The notes under the pieces: model-generated
What the model was told of the DNA's origin: nothing
Databases searched by the model: none
Seen by the model: only the letters and a program-made list of their open reading frames with translations
Assembly (NCBI GenBank): GCA_902799745.1
Contig: CADCBQ010000008.1
Coordinates: 42,705 to 106,704 of the forward strand
Direction: 5' to 3'
Source of the DNA: Fibrobacter succinogenes
Lineage (GTDB): Bacteria > Fibrobacterota > Fibrobacteria > Fibrobacterales > Fibrobacteraceae
Length of the DNA: 64,000 bases
In this document: one piece after another, positions 16,522-25,532 of the stretch
How the letters are laid out: every line of letters begins with the position of its first letter
Position numbering within the stretch: the stretch's first letter is position 1
Position numbers and translations under genes: made by a program

Positions 16522-17898
16522 TTACCTGTATTTTAATTCAGGGTGTTCGGCGTAGAAAAAGTTTTTATCGACGTACATTCGTTCGTCTGCAATATGCATT
16601 GCCCTACGAACATCAGGATCGCCATAACAGGTGCCAATGGAGAATCGCACATTTTCGGACAGCTTTGCCATCGTGCGGATTTTGGCAACACGGGTGTTCA
16701 ACTCGTCTTCCGTAATGTTAGAAGCGAGTACCATGAATTCGTCGCCACCGGCGCGGTATACATCTTCTTCCGGGAAAACGTATTGCAAAATTTCTGCAGC
16801 CGAGCGCAGTACCTTATCGCCAGAGATATGTCCCTGTTCGTCGTTTGTATGCTTCAACCCGTTCAGGTCGGCAAATATAACGGCTTTAGGTGTCGGCTTG
16901 CGCCCTGCTACAATTTGGTCGATGCTGTGGTTCATTACGTTACGATTTTTTACGCCGGTCAGCGAATCAATCGTACTCATCGTTTGAAGTTTGTTCAAAA
17001 GCAGGTAGCTTGAAATTTCAGACGCGATAAGGAACGTCGCGACTTCAAGCGTTTCTTTAATCTTCAGCGTATCATTGACGTTAAAGTTAACTGTCCACAA
17101 GTAGCCGATCAATTCGCCGCCATGACGCAGCGGGAAAAGTACAATCGTCTTTACGCCGCTAAGGTCGAGCATCGAGCCCCAAATCGGATTGGCCAAGCGG
17201 AGCTTTTCCATATCGCGTTCGTCTTTTGCAATAATGCAGGTGCTACCGGCAAGTGTTTCGGGCCATGTTTCTGCGATCGCGTAAAAGCCTTCCACATATC
17301 GCGACATCGGCTTAATTTTTAGGCCATCGCGAATCGATTCCGCAAAAATCGAGCACTCGCGGTTTTCGGCATCGGTGAGCAAAATGCAGCAATGGTCAGA
17401 ACCACTTGATTGACGGATATCTTCGACCACTTCTTGGAAAGTCTGCTTGACATTATCTGCGCCACGCAGTTTGATACAAGCCTTGAGAACATTCGAAGCC
17501 GTGTCTGCAGAAAGGTCTGCCATGGCCGAAGAATCTGCCTTGGGAGCCACATCGTAACAGTAAATGCAGTAACCGACATTTTCGCGGTCAGAGTCCAGCG
17601 GCATTAAGAACATGTTCAGCCAAAGACCCATCATGTACAGGTCTACGTAAGCATGGAGAGGCTTGCCCGATTGTATGCAGCGGAAACAGTGGTCTTCGAA
17701 ATTCTGATTCTTCGGAAAACATAACTCATACGGACAACCCGGCATAAACGGGCGCCCCTGAGTCGATTCCATTTCCTCGCAATGAGCCTTGTTTCCTGCT
17801 ACAACGCGAATATTACCGTAGGAACCATCCGGATAGAGGTCCATGGACATCACGCAGGCATTTGCTCTATAGTGCGACAGAATCTGATCAAAATCCAT
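16522..17898 (-). CDS. GAF-GGDEF diguanylate cyclase
   Basis: 458 aa from the ATG at 17898, chosen because GGGAGG lies about 12 bases upstream. The N-terminus has a PAS-like segment with a Cys cluster (GCPYELCFP, DHCFRC). Residues about 150-300 are GAF-like (SDHCCILLTD, VLFPLRHGGELIGYLW). The C-terminus is GGDEF (STIDSLTGVKNRN, FADLNGLKHTND, and AGGDEF intact), so it should make cyclic-di-GMP. The RxxD inhibitory site expected five residues before GGDEF is absent (PEED instead), so feedback inhibition at that site is unlikely. The Cys-rich N-terminus could bind a metal or iron-sulfur cluster, but this is speculation. Confidence 0.85.
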   Translation of the reverse strand: MDFDQILSHYRANACVMSMDLYPDGSYGNIRVVAGNKAHCEEMESTQGRPFMPGCPYELCFPKNQNFEDHCFRCIQSGKPLHAYVDLYMMGLWLNMFLMPLDSDRENVGYCIYCYDVAPKADSSAMADLSADTASNVLKACIKLRGADNVKQTFQEVVEDIRQSSGSDHCCILLTDAENRECSIFAESIRDGLKIKPMSRYVEGFYAIAETWPETLAGSTCIIAKDERDMEKLRLANPIWGSMLDLSGVKTIVLFPLRHGGELIGYLWTVNFNVNDTLKIKETLEVATFLIASEISSYLLLNKLQTMSTIDSLTGVKNRNVMNHSIDQIVAGRKPTPKAVIFADLNGLKHTNDEQGHISGDKVLRSAAEILQYVFPEEDVYRAGGDEFMVLASNITEDELNTRVAKIRTMAKLSENVRFSIGTCYGDPDVRRAMHIADERMYVDKNFFYAEHPELKYR

Positions 17899-17978
17899 AC
17901 AAGTTCGCCCTCCCAAGGCTCTTTACTTTCTTCACAAATAATTTAAAAAGATTTTAAAGGAGCCAAGGGCAAATTTGA

Positions 17979-19055
17979 TTATTCCCGATGCTCGTACAGA
18001 TACAGATTCGCTTCGGGCACGGCAAGATCGGAGCCTTTAATTTTCCATTCGTCATCGGTTCCGGTGCGGTACTTGACCACCACACGATAGCGGTTGTCGG
18101 TCTGCAGCACTGCTGTCGGAACGGTCCAAAAGTTTTCAGTGCCTACGACCATTTCAAGCTCATGGGCATCACGAGTGTCAATACCTAAAATCGTAATGGA
18201 TTTAACCATGTCCTTGGGGTTGCGTACCTGGATGATGCTCCAAAATTCGCTGGCACCTTCCTTGACCCAAATTGAGGTGGAATCGCCCCATACGCCTTCG
18301 ACGCCTTCGCAGCTCACGAACTCCCATTCGCCGGAGTAGCGGCCCACTTGAATTCCCATGATGTCAGAAGCAGGAGCGCCGCCCAAGTCTACGCCGCAGT
18401 TCGCATCGGGGCAACGGTCGGTAATGCGCACCGTGACTTCTTTCCAACCGTCCGGCGTTCTCGCCTTCACATGCACGCAGCCGCCGCAAGCGGCGCCGCC
18501 ATTCCACGGACCCTTTTCATCGCCCGGAGAAACATTCACATGGATTGCCGCGTAATACTGAATGTTGGTCTGCCCGTAATTGCAGGCGCCACCCAAGCTC
18601 GTTTCTTTCGCCGTAATGCTTCCGTAGGTGGTCACGGAGCCCTTGCCGCCATTTTCGGTGAGTTCGGGGTCTGCCGCAGTAAAGCTATCGCAATTCGTGC
18701 ACTTGCCATCGTCAGACGATGCAGGTGCAGAATCAGAAGAAGCCGGCGCCACACTCGACGAAGATGCCTCCGACGTAACGGATGAAGAAGACTCCGGAGC
18801 CGATTCAGAAGATTTCGCGACATCCTCCGAAGAACCTGGTTTTGTACTAGACGAAGAAGGCTTTGATTCCGAAGATATTTTTTCCGAATTCGAAGACTTG
18901 GCTCCGGCAGAGTTGTCAGTCGAAGAACTAGACGTCAGCGAACTTTCGCTCGAAGGCGTATCGGTGGCATTTGTCGACGACGAGTCGTCACCGCAAGCGA
19001 CAATGCCTGCACCCACCAGGGCGCTAAAACAAAAAACAAGGGCAAGATTTCTCAT
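17979..19055 (-). CDS. Expansin-like lipoprotein
   Basis: 358 aa. A lipoprotein signal ends GIVAC-GDDSSS. A Ser-rich linker (~residues 25-115) follows, then the mature domains. Residues about 150-255 match the expansin double-psi beta-barrel: CGGCVHVKARTPDGWKEVTV, then RITDRCPDANCGVDLGGAP with the catalytic-like Asp (VRITD). The remainder reads as the C-terminal beta-sandwich that binds cellulose (EFWSIIQVRNPKDMVKSITI). Expansins loosen plant cell-wall polymers without hydrolysis, which fits a cellulolytic Fibrobacter. The protein would be anchored to a membrane lipid. TATATT lies 7 bases before the ATG. Confidence 0.75.
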   Translation of the reverse strand: MRNLALVFCFSALVGAGIVACGDDSSSTNATDTPSSESSLTSSSSTDNSAGAKSSNSEKISSESKPSSSSTKPGSSEDVAKSSESAPESSSSVTSEASSSSVAPASSDSAPASSDDGKCTNCDSFTAADPELTENGGKGSVTTYGSITAKETSLGGACNYGQTNIQYYAAIHVNVSPGDEKGPWNGGAACGGCVHVKARTPDGWKEVTVRITDRCPDANCGVDLGGAPASDIMGIQVGRYSGEWEFVSCEGVEGVWGDSTSIWVKEGASEFWSIIQVRNPKDMVKSITILGIDTRDAHELEMVVGTENFWTVPTAVLQTDNRYRVVVKYRTGTDDEWKIKGSDLAVPEANLYLYEHRE

Positions 19056-19062
19056 ACCCTTG

Positions 19063-19068
19063 AATATA
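19063..19068 (-). promoter_or_regulatory. -10 element of expansin-like gene, leaderless type
   Basis: Minus-strand TATATT, 7 bases, ATG at 19055. The 7 bases (CAAGGGT) also resemble a ribosome binding site, so a very short leader is possible. Confidence 0.45.
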
Positions 19069-19098
19069 TATTATTTATGGAGAAAAAGACTATTCGCC

Positions 19099-19815
19099 TT
19101 ACCAGTCTTTGGCCGGTCTTGCTTGGCCGCGGATAGGTTTCCAGGGTTTGCGTTCGCCGTTCTGCTCGTCGAAATCCTTCAACAGCTGTGCCGCGTCTTC
19201 AGGGTTCATTTCACCCATCTGCATCGGCTGTTCCTGCGGTTCTTCGCCACCATTGCTATCGCTGGATTCGCCTTCGGGTTGCTGTTCAGGCTGCTGCTCG
19301 GGCTGTTCGCCTGCGCCACCGTTGCTATCGGAACTTTCGGACTTTGAATCGCTGGACTGACCATTTTCACCATTTTGATCTTGATTCTGGTCCTGATTCT
19401 GTTGGTCCTTATCTTGATCTTGCTGATCTTTGTTCTGATCTTGGTTTTGCTGGTCCTTATTCTGGTCCTGCTGATTTTGATCCTGGTTCTGGTCCTTGTT
19501 TTGGTCTTGGTTATTATCCTGATTCTTGTCGTTCTTCTTGTTTTCGTTCTTCTGCTCGTCCTTGGCCTCGTGAATACGGTCCAAGAGCATTTGCAGTTTC
19601 TGGTCGTTCGGATAATATTGCAGGCCTTCGTTACAAGTAATTTCTGCCGAGGGCAAGCGGTTTTCGATATACTGGAAAGCAGCATCGCTGTAATAAGCGC
19701 TAGCAGACTTCGGTGCCGCAAATGCTGCGATTGCAAGCATAAGAATTGCCGCGCAAATTTGAATGGCTCGCACCTCAAAGCGACCGAAGGAAGCGTGCTC
19801 ATAGCTCATAGCCAT
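19099..19815 (-). CDS. BatC-like protein with Asp/Asn/Gln/Lys tract
   Basis: 238 aa. A hydrophobic signal (IQICAAILMLAIAAFAAPKS) and a short TPR-like region precede about 85 residues composed almost only of D, N, Q and K, then two Glu/Gln/Pro blocks. The end (MNPEDAAQLLKDFDEQNGER ... KDW) resembles the C-terminus of BatC proteins, including the final KDW. The ATG at 19815 overlaps the upstream TPR gene's stop (TAATG). However, the first ~17 residues fall in a stretch similar to a repeat at 47285, so translation may begin at the GTG near 19767, at residue 17, right before the signal. Function inferred from family and neighbour: Bat complex, envelope. Confidence 0.6.
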   Translation of the reverse strand: MAMSYEHASFGRFEVRAIQICAAILMLAIAAFAAPKSASAYYSDAAFQYIENRLPSAEITCNEGLQYYPNDQKLQMLLDRIHEAKDEQKNENKKNDKNQDNNQDQNKDQNQDQNQQDQNKDQQNQDQNKDQQDQDKDQQNQDQNQDQNGENGQSSDSKSESSDSNGGAGEQPEQQPEQQPEGESSDSNGGEEPQEQPMQMGEMNPEDAAQLLKDFDEQNGERKPWKPIRGQARPAKDW

Positions 19816-20552
19816 TAGATTACCTCCAGGTCGTTGTCGGTGTTACTGGCGTCAATCTTTGCTTTGGGCTTGCGACCCGCCTTAATTTCAATCACGTCGT
19901 CAATGCGCTGCACGTGTCCGCTGAGCTGGCCTGCAGTTTCATCTTCGGCAATCAGGTTCTCAAGCATTTCCTTTGCTTCGGCGTACTTGCCATCTTTGCA
20001 AAGTTGCAAGGCGCGGGCCAAAACTTCCTTAGCCTTGTCGCTCAAAGGCGGCTGCTTCTGGTCGTTATTCTGGTCCTGGTTCTGATCTTGATTCTGCTTT
20101 TGCTTGTCGAGTTCTTCTTTCAGTTTGCGCTGAACGATTTCCACGTTCTTCTTGGCGTTTTCGAAACTATTGTCGAGGTCGATTGCCTTCTTCAAGTAAG
20201 CGACCGATTCGCGCCATGCAGCAATGCGTTCACTGCCTTCGGCAGCTTTTTCGCCCATGCGGAAATGCGTATTCGCCAAATTGTAGGCAGCCTTCGCCGC
20301 CATCTTTTTGTCGGGCATGCGCACGGCGCTTTCAAGCTCTTTCTTGGCTTCGTCATAGTTGCCGAGCTTGTACTGGCAAGTTCCGATATTGTAGAACAAA
20401 AGCGGGTTTGCAGGCTCCGATTCACGGGCCTTCATGTACTTTTCGAGCGCACCGGCGTAGTCGCCATTCTTAAACAATTTATTGCCGTCATTAATGGGGC
20501 GCGCCCACAGGGCCGCCGACAGCATGCACAACAATATCAAAAACAATCGCAT
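19815..20552 (-). CDS. TPR protein, BatC/BatE-like
   Basis: 245 aa from the ATG at 20552; a TTG two codons earlier is less likely. An N-terminal signal peptide (LFLILLCMLSAALWA) is followed by about four TPR units (PLLFYNIGTCQYKLGNYDEA, AAKAAYNLANTHFRMGEKAA) and a Q/N/D tract shared with the next gene. A final helical segment holds the C-terminus. TATATT lies 35 bases upstream of the start. It overlaps the BatC-like gene by one base, forming an operon. The role is probably envelope protein assembly with DUF58/vWA partners. It might equally be an unrelated periplasmic TPR scaffold. Confidence 0.65.
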   Translation of the reverse strand: MRLFLILLCMLSAALWARPINDGNKLFKNGDYAGALEKYMKARESEPANPLLFYNIGTCQYKLGNYDEAKKELESAVRMPDKKMAAKAAYNLANTHFRMGEKAAEGSERIAAWRESVAYLKKAIDLDNSFENAKKNVEIVQRKLKEELDKQKQNQDQNQDQNNDQKQPPLSDKAKEVLARALQLCKDGKYAEAKEMLENLIAEDETAGQLSGHVQRIDDVIEIKAGRKPKAKIDASNTDNDLEVI

Positions 20553-20592
20553 TTTCAAGCCTTCACATTAAGTTAGCTAGAATATACAAAAA

Positions 20593-20613
20593 TGCCTGGC
20601 CAATGACCAGACA
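20593..20613 (-). terminator. Terminator of the GT-NPCBM gene
   Basis: On the minus strand TGTCTGGTCATTGGCCAGGCA forms a stem (CTGG/CCAG, flanked by further pairs) followed by TTTTT. It is about 30 bases after the glycosyltransferase stop, right before the TATATT of the TPR gene. Confidence 0.6.
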
Positions 20614-20643
20614 TTACAATCGATAGGGTTCTAGGCACCTTTA

Positions 20644-22416
20644 CTATTCCGTATATATCACCGGATTTACCCAGTCGACATGGTCAAAATTCTTGGAACC
20701 CATTTCGTCGGTTTCGAGTGAAATTTTATGACCGCCGCGAATGTCCAGGTCGGCCGTTGCAGTCTGGCGACCTTCCATGCGTCCGCTACGCCAAATTTCC
20801 TTGTTGTCGAGTTTTACGATGAATTCTACCACGCCGTTGCCCGATTCGTCATCGACTCCGCATGTTACGGTAAAGCGAGTCGCGTTATCTGGTAATTTAT
20901 ATTCATGCTTCGAAGGTGCGTGCGAACCAATTCCGTTCAGGTAAAGTGTCCCGTTCAAATGCAAAGGATTGTTGTCGACTGTCTTGCCGATATTGGTGTT
21001 CCCGTAGCCTTGAGACTGGTGCAGCAGTTTAAGGTTGTAGACAAAATCTTCGCCTTTGTTCAGATGGTATGCGGTTCTAGCCTGTTGTAGATAGCTGCCA
21101 CCTGCGTCAACGACATAAATCAGAACAATCAATGCATACGGAACAAATCCCGGAACCGCAATCTTCTTGCGGAGTTGTACGATGCGTTCAAGCGCCTGTG
21201 GGGCGAATGCGTAAACCATGAACGGGAACATTACCGCGATTCCAAGCATCGCTATCCAGAACCAAAGTGCGCTGCCACGGATTGATGTCATCATGGAAAT
21301 ATTCAGGAACGCAACCATCGACAAAAGTACCGCCCAGGTAATGGCGGGGCGTTTCTGACAAGCAATACCCGCTATCGCTACGACGGCTGCCGCAAGCACA
21401 TAGCGTTCGTGCATGCACGGTAAAATCATAAAAAAGGCTAGGGCGTTCAGCGTTGCAAGCGTCATAACGCGAGAAACAGGCAAACGCTTAAAGAAGCTCG
21501 TTGCCATTACCGCTATAGAAATAATCACAAAGAAAATCTTGCCGAGAAGCCCTGGGTTCATAAACGCGGGAGCCCATTCAAAGATTGGCCTCGACTGCGG
21601 TGTCATATTTCCCGAGAAAATCATCCACAAGTTGCCTGCATTCATCGACGCATAAGGATACTGTCCGACCGAACTCAAGTATGCTTGTGCAAATTCCTTG
21701 GTAAAATTACCGGCAATTATAAAAGGCAAGAATACCAGCAGGAACATGGCGGCCATCGAAAGGAGCCCGCGCCACATAATTTTATAGTAACGCAACGAAA
21801 GCCCTGCAAATACGGGCAAGAACATAATCATCTGGAATTTGGTCAAAAGTCCGAGCATGAATAATGCCATTCCACGGCCGTATGTGCTTGGCTTAGAGGC
21901 GTACCAAAGCGCCCATACGCAGAATGTTACCGGAAGAACATCGACCTGTCCCCAAATGGGGCCGTCCAGATAGAATGCCGGATTGGCGACCACCAAAAGC
22001 ATCATGATGGTTTTGATTTCGGGGAGCCAATTGCGCTTTTGCATACGCAGCCATACGAAGTGCGCAAGCGATATGTGGGCAATGAAAACCGGGAACAGGC
22101 AGAACTGTTTCAGTTCATACTCGGTTTCCATGCTGAGGCCTGTCACCTGGTAAATGACAGAAACGACACGGAGCCACAGAACATAAAGCGGCGGGTAATC
22201 TCCCGTAAAGTTCCCGACTCCTTGCTGCAAGTCGGTGACCCAATGACGCCAAAATGTTAAATCCGATGCGAACCCGATTCCGTGTAACATCACAAAATTG
22301 AGTAAGACGACAAGAACGCCCCAAAAGGCGAAGGAATCCTGATGCAGACTCTCTTTCATCTTTTGAAGCAATGCAGGTACGAGATTTTTCAGTGAAAACT
22401 TTATCGGTAAACGCAT
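20644..22416 (-). CDS. Membrane glycosyltransferase (GT-C fold) fused to NPCBM domain
   Basis: 590 aa. Residues about 25-420 have roughly ten membrane segments with motifs of the GT87/DUF2029 glycosyltransferase group (ASDLTFWRHWV, GDYPPLYVLWLR, GPIWGQVDVLPV), which use lipid-linked sugars at the inner membrane. After the last helix (~residue 430) a soluble domain of about 110 residues (NPLHLNGTLYLNGIGSHAPS, and DHVDWVNPVIY at the end) matches NPCBM, a galactose-binding-like module normally found on secreted glycosidases. It would face the periplasm. The fusion suggests surface-glycan synthesis with carbohydrate recognition. TATATT lies 7 bases before the ATG, so it is transcribed from its own promoter although the M18 stop is just 14 bases upstream. 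Confidence 0.7.
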   Translation of the reverse strand: MRLPIKFSLKNLVPALLQKMKESLHQDSFAFWGVLVVLLNFVMLHGIGFASDLTFWRHWVTDLQQGVGNFTGDYPPLYVLWLRVVSVIYQVTGLSMETEYELKQFCLFPVFIAHISLAHFVWLRMQKRNWLPEIKTIMMLLVVANPAFYLDGPIWGQVDVLPVTFCVWALWYASKPSTYGRGMALFMLGLLTKFQMIMFLPVFAGLSLRYYKIMWRGLLSMAAMFLLVFLPFIIAGNFTKEFAQAYLSSVGQYPYASMNAGNLWMIFSGNMTPQSRPIFEWAPAFMNPGLLGKIFFVIISIAVMATSFFKRLPVSRVMTLATLNALAFFMILPCMHERYVLAAAVVAIAGIACQKRPAITWAVLLSMVAFLNISMMTSIRGSALWFWIAMLGIAVMFPFMVYAFAPQALERIVQLRKKIAVPGFVPYALIVLIYVVDAGGSYLQQARTAYHLNKGEDFVYNLKLLHQSQGYGNTNIGKTVDNNPLHLNGTLYLNGIGSHAPSKHEYKLPDNATRFTVTCGVDDESGNGVVEFIVKLDNKEIWRSGRMEGRQTATADLDIRGGHKISLETDEMGSKNFDHVDWVNPVIYTE

Positions 22417-22423
22417 GCGGGTA

Positions 22424-22429
22424 AATATA
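22424..22429 (-). promoter_or_regulatory. -10 element of GT-NPCBM gene, leaderless type
   Basis: Minus-strand TATATT followed by 7 bases and ATG at 22416. The box lies between the two genes, 2 bases beyond the M18 stop at 22431. Confidence 0.45.
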
Positions 22430-22430
22430 A

Positions 22431-23660
22431 TTATTTCCAGAATGCTAAAAGCAGTCGTGTCATTTTTTCGTGATCTGCGACATCTGTCATTTCACGAATG
22501 CTATGCATGCTAAGCATCGGTTCCCCGATATCGACTGTCGGGATCCCGAGCGAGGCCGAAATGGCGGGGCCAACCGTCGAGCCGCAGGGCATATCGTTAC
22601 GCATCACGAATGTCTGATACGGTATGTTATTTTGTTCGCAAATAAGCTTGAAACGTGCGTTCGAAAATACGTCGCTTGCATAGCGTTTCTGCGAATTCAC
22701 TTTCAGGACGACACCTCCACCCAAGACAGGCGCATGGTTGCTTTCATGCTTTTGCACAAAGTTTGGGTGGCAGGCGTGGGCCATATCTATAGATAAAGCA
22801 AATGATTCTGCAAGTCGTGAGGAAAGAGGTCGCTCGCAGGCTCGCTCTGAGGTTTGAGATGTAAACGAAGATAGAATCTCTTCCAGCGTGCTCTTCAAGA
22901 AATTGCTACCGGCCCCCTCGCGGGTTTCGGAACCCACCTCTTCGTTATTGATGAAGGCGGCCACTGTAAAGTCCTTTTCGAGCGGGGCTGCGTTTTTAAA
23001 TGCCTCGGCAATGGCGTGGCAACTGCTCAGGTTATCGAGCCTGCCCGAATAAATCCATTCGTTTTCAAAACCGCCGAACTGTGCCGGCTGTGCGTCAAAT
23101 AGTTGAATGTCGAAATCCAGGAGCCTTGCGCCTGCAGGGAGCTCGCTTTGCAAGGCGTCCACAAATCGTTCTTTGCCACCTATAGATGTCCAAAGCGCGT
23201 TCAAGTCTGTTTGGGGATTGACCTTGAGACCTTCTTGGTTTACGCCTCTATTCAGGTGAACTGCAAGTTGCGGAATGCGGAACAATTTGTCGCCACGAAT
23301 CAACTTGGTCTCTAGATTTCCGCCAAGTTCGTAGGCGAGTAGGCCGGCATAACCTAGGTCGCGGTCCAGCCAGCTGGTAAAAAGTGGGCTTCCGTAAATT
23401 TCAGGATGCAAAGTCCGTACCCCTGCGGCGGAGCTATCGGGGTTCGGGGTAATCTTCAAAGTGGGGAAATCCGTATGGGCGAGGGCAATCCTAAACCGTG
23501 AGTCCGAACAAATTTGTTTTGGAAGGCGTATGGCGATCAAGGCGCCACCACGTTCAAAAAAACGCGTATTTTCGCCATTTTGGGTTTCTAAAAGAGTCTT
23601 TAGTGCTTCAACCGTATGGTACGGAGTTACCGATTTATTCAAAAATTCAAAGTATTCCAT
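22431..23660 (-). CDS. M18 family aminopeptidase
   Basis: 409 aa. The dinuclear-zinc peptidase motifs of family M18 are visible: AHTDFPTLKI (HxD, near residue 82), AAFINNEEVGSETREG (the catalytic Glu and metal-binding Glu, near 235), a SIDMAHACHPN block, and MLSMHSIREM near the C-terminus. M18 enzymes cut single residues, often acidic, from peptide N-termini in the cytoplasm. There is no signal peptide. TATCTT lies 6 bases before the ATG, so the mRNA is probably leaderless. It is divergent from the MCE gene. Confidence 0.9.
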   Translation of the reverse strand: MEYFEFLNKSVTPYHTVEALKTLLETQNGENTRFFERGGALIAIRLPKQICSDSRFRIALAHTDFPTLKITPNPDSSAAGVRTLHPEIYGSPLFTSWLDRDLGYAGLLAYELGGNLETKLIRGDKLFRIPQLAVHLNRGVNQEGLKVNPQTDLNALWTSIGGKERFVDALQSELPAGARLLDFDIQLFDAQPAQFGGFENEWIYSGRLDNLSSCHAIAEAFKNAAPLEKDFTVAAFINNEEVGSETREGAGSNFLKSTLEEILSSFTSQTSERACERPLSSRLAESFALSIDMAHACHPNFVQKHESNHAPVLGGGVVLKVNSQKRYASDVFSNARFKLICEQNNIPYQTFVMRNDMPCGSTVGPAISASLGIPTVDIGEPMLSMHSIREMTDVADHEKMTRLLLAFWK

Positions 23661-23666
23661 GCCTTA

Positions 23667-23672
23667 AAGATA
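23667..23672 (-). promoter_or_regulatory. -10 element of M18 gene, leaderless type
   Basis: Minus-strand TATCTT, exactly 6 bases, then ATG at 23660. A variant of the TATATT box. Confidence 0.45.
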
Positions 23673-23744
23673 GATATTACAATGAATTACAAGTATTTCG
23701 CATAATTTTTTTTACCAAGTGATTTTATTCTTACATCTTTAATC

Positions 23745-23750
23745 TATATT
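23745..23750 (+). promoter_or_regulatory. -10 element of MCE gene, leaderless type
   Basis: TATATT, 6 bases, ATG at 23757, with no ribosome binding site between. Confidence 0.5.
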
Positions 23751-23756
23751 CTTGAT

Positions 23757-24764
23757 ATGGCTTTTAAACCATTAAAACAAATCAACTGGATGGAAATTTC
23801 CGGCCTCCTGGTCGGTATATTTTTCGCCGTAGCAGTGATGGTTTTTGGCCTTGTCCTTTATGCAAAGCTGTTTTCTAGCCAATTGATTGGTGTCGAAGAA
23901 TATCATTTGCATAGCCGTTTTGAAAAGGCGTTCGGTCTAAGTCCGGGAACCCGAGTTAAGATTAGCGGTGTGGACGTCGGTCAGATTGTCGAAATGGAAG
24001 TCGAAGGTGACGGCGTCAGGATGGATTTCCTTATCCAGAAGAAGTACCAGAACCTGATTACCGACAGCGCCACTGTGTTTGCCATGCGCGACCAGAACAT
24101 GATTGCAGCGCGTATCATCAATATTGACATTCGCCGTGGAAAGGGCCGTGTGTTGGAAGATGGCGATTTCTTGCCGCCGGGAGAGTCTCAGGATATCGAA
24201 ACGGTTTTGGAACGTGTTGATATGGTTTTGGTTCGCGTAAACGGATTGATCGATGCCGCCGACACCATTCTCGGTATGGCCAAGGATACGGGAACGACCA
24301 TCGGCGCCTTGTTTGGTTCCAGACTTCTGTATGACAACTTGAACCGACAGCTCATGCGCCTCGACGATATTACTTACCAAGGCAAGAAGGTGCTGTACCA
24401 GGCTTCTGGCTTGTTCGATACGATCCAATATCATGTTCCTGTCTTGCTTGACAAGGTGGATACCATTGCGTCGACTGTCTCTGAAATGATGGTCGAGGTC
24501 AGGCCCTTGCCGCAAAAGGTGGACAACCTGATGGGGCGTGTCGACGGCGTGATGGGTCAGGTTGACAAAACCTTCGGCCGCGTCGATGGTTTGTTGAACG
24601 AGGTGAGCCTCGTGACTTCTGGCCTTTCGGACTTTATGGAAGCGACGGAGCAGACGCTCCAAAATGCGGACGACTTGATGGCTGGCGTTTCGAACATGTG
24701 GATTGTGAAGCGCTCTATGCCTAACCAAGATTCCGTGCCCTTCATGGTGGAGACGTTATGGTAA
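23757..24764 (+). CDS. MCE/MlaD-family lipid-transport protein
   Basis: 335 aa. One N-terminal membrane helix (GLLVGIFFAVAVMVFGLVLY) is followed by an MCE domain (EKAFGLSPGTRVKISGVDVG, residues ~55-140) and a long helical region with repeated VDNLMGRVDGVMGQVD-type heptads. MCE proteins form rings or tubes that carry lipids between membranes, normally with MlaE and MlaF. Neither is next to it in this window, so they must be elsewhere. The next gene overlaps by seven bases, implying a partner. Confidence 0.85.
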   Translation: MAFKPLKQINWMEISGLLVGIFFAVAVMVFGLVLYAKLFSSQLIGVEEYHLHSRFEKAFGLSPGTRVKISGVDVGQIVEMEVEGDGVRMDFLIQKKYQNLITDSATVFAMRDQNMIAARIINIDIRRGKGRVLEDGDFLPPGESQDIETVLERVDMVLVRVNGLIDAADTILGMAKDTGTTIGALFGSRLLYDNLNRQLMRLDDITYQGKKVLYQASGLFDTIQYHVPVLLDKVDTIASTVSEMMVEVRPLPQKVDNLMGRVDGVMGQVDKTFGRVDGLLNEVSLVTSGLSDFMEATEQTLQNADDLMAGVSNMWIVKRSMPNQDSVPFMVETLW

Positions 24765-25525
24765 AGCTTAAGACTGCCATTATCGCACTCCTTGCCGCGG
24801 GTTCCATTGCAAGCGCTTCCGATTCGGGCGTTTATTCGTTCCGTGCCCAGAGATCTTTAGACAAAGGCAAATTCGCAAAGGGCTACAACCAGCTTGAACG
24901 CGCCCTGCTTGCAAGCCGCAAAGAAGCGGACCTGCTTTCGGAAGGTCGCGTGCTGGTTGCCATGGCTCAAATCCGTGCCATGAGTCTCGACTTGAATTTT
25001 GCAGACTCCCTGCTCTCAGTCGTTCGCAAAGATGTCCTTGACCAAGGCACCCTGCTGCAGTACACGAAAGTGAAAGTCAGCATTTTGAACACCCGTGCGA
25101 AATACCAGGAAGCCGTAAAGACCTGCAATGCGTACGACGAAAATTCCTTGAAGAAAGCCGATGAAACGGCGCAGGCGGCCTTTTATGGAGAATGCGCTAT
25201 CGCCTATGCCGCTGCTCGCAGCGACCGTGCACAAGATGCTTTAAAGATGGTGGGCAAGCGTTCCGACAAGAAGGGCGGTTTTTACGCCTTTACCGCAGCC
25301 CGTATGGCTGACCTTTCCGGAAATAGCGAAGCCGATTCTCTTTACCGTGTCGCCGAAGAAAAGGCCATCAAGGCAAACAAGCCTTACAACACGGCAACTA
25401 TTCTTTATTACCGTTCTCAGTTGAAAAGCACACCTAAAAAAGAAGCGGCGGACTTGAAGGTCCGCTGCAAGAATGCTTTTGAGTTGATGGGTCTTCCGAA
25501 CAACGCAAAGCGTTGCGAGGAATAA
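24758..25525 (+). CDS. Secreted TPR-like protein of the MCE operon
   Basis: 255 aa overlapping the MCE gene by seven bases (ATGG-TAA arrangement). A signal peptide (KTAIIALLAAGSIASASD) is followed by a helical TPR-like body (LDKGKFAKGYNQLERALLAS). No catalytic motif was recognised. Coupling to the MCE gene suggests a periplasmic partner in lipid transport. It converges on the next gene with a gap of 7 bases between stops. Confidence 0.65.
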   Translation: MVKLKTAIIALLAAGSIASASDSGVYSFRAQRSLDKGKFAKGYNQLERALLASRKEADLLSEGRVLVAMAQIRAMSLDLNFADSLLSVVRKDVLDQGTLLQYTKVKVSILNTRAKYQEAVKTCNAYDENSLKKADETAQAAFYGECAIAYAAARSDRAQDALKMVGKRSDKKGGFYAFTAARMADLSGNSEADSLYRVAEEKAIKANKPYNTATILYYRSQLKSTPKKEAADLKVRCKNAFELMGLPNNAKRCEE

Positions 25526-25532
25526 ATCCAAT

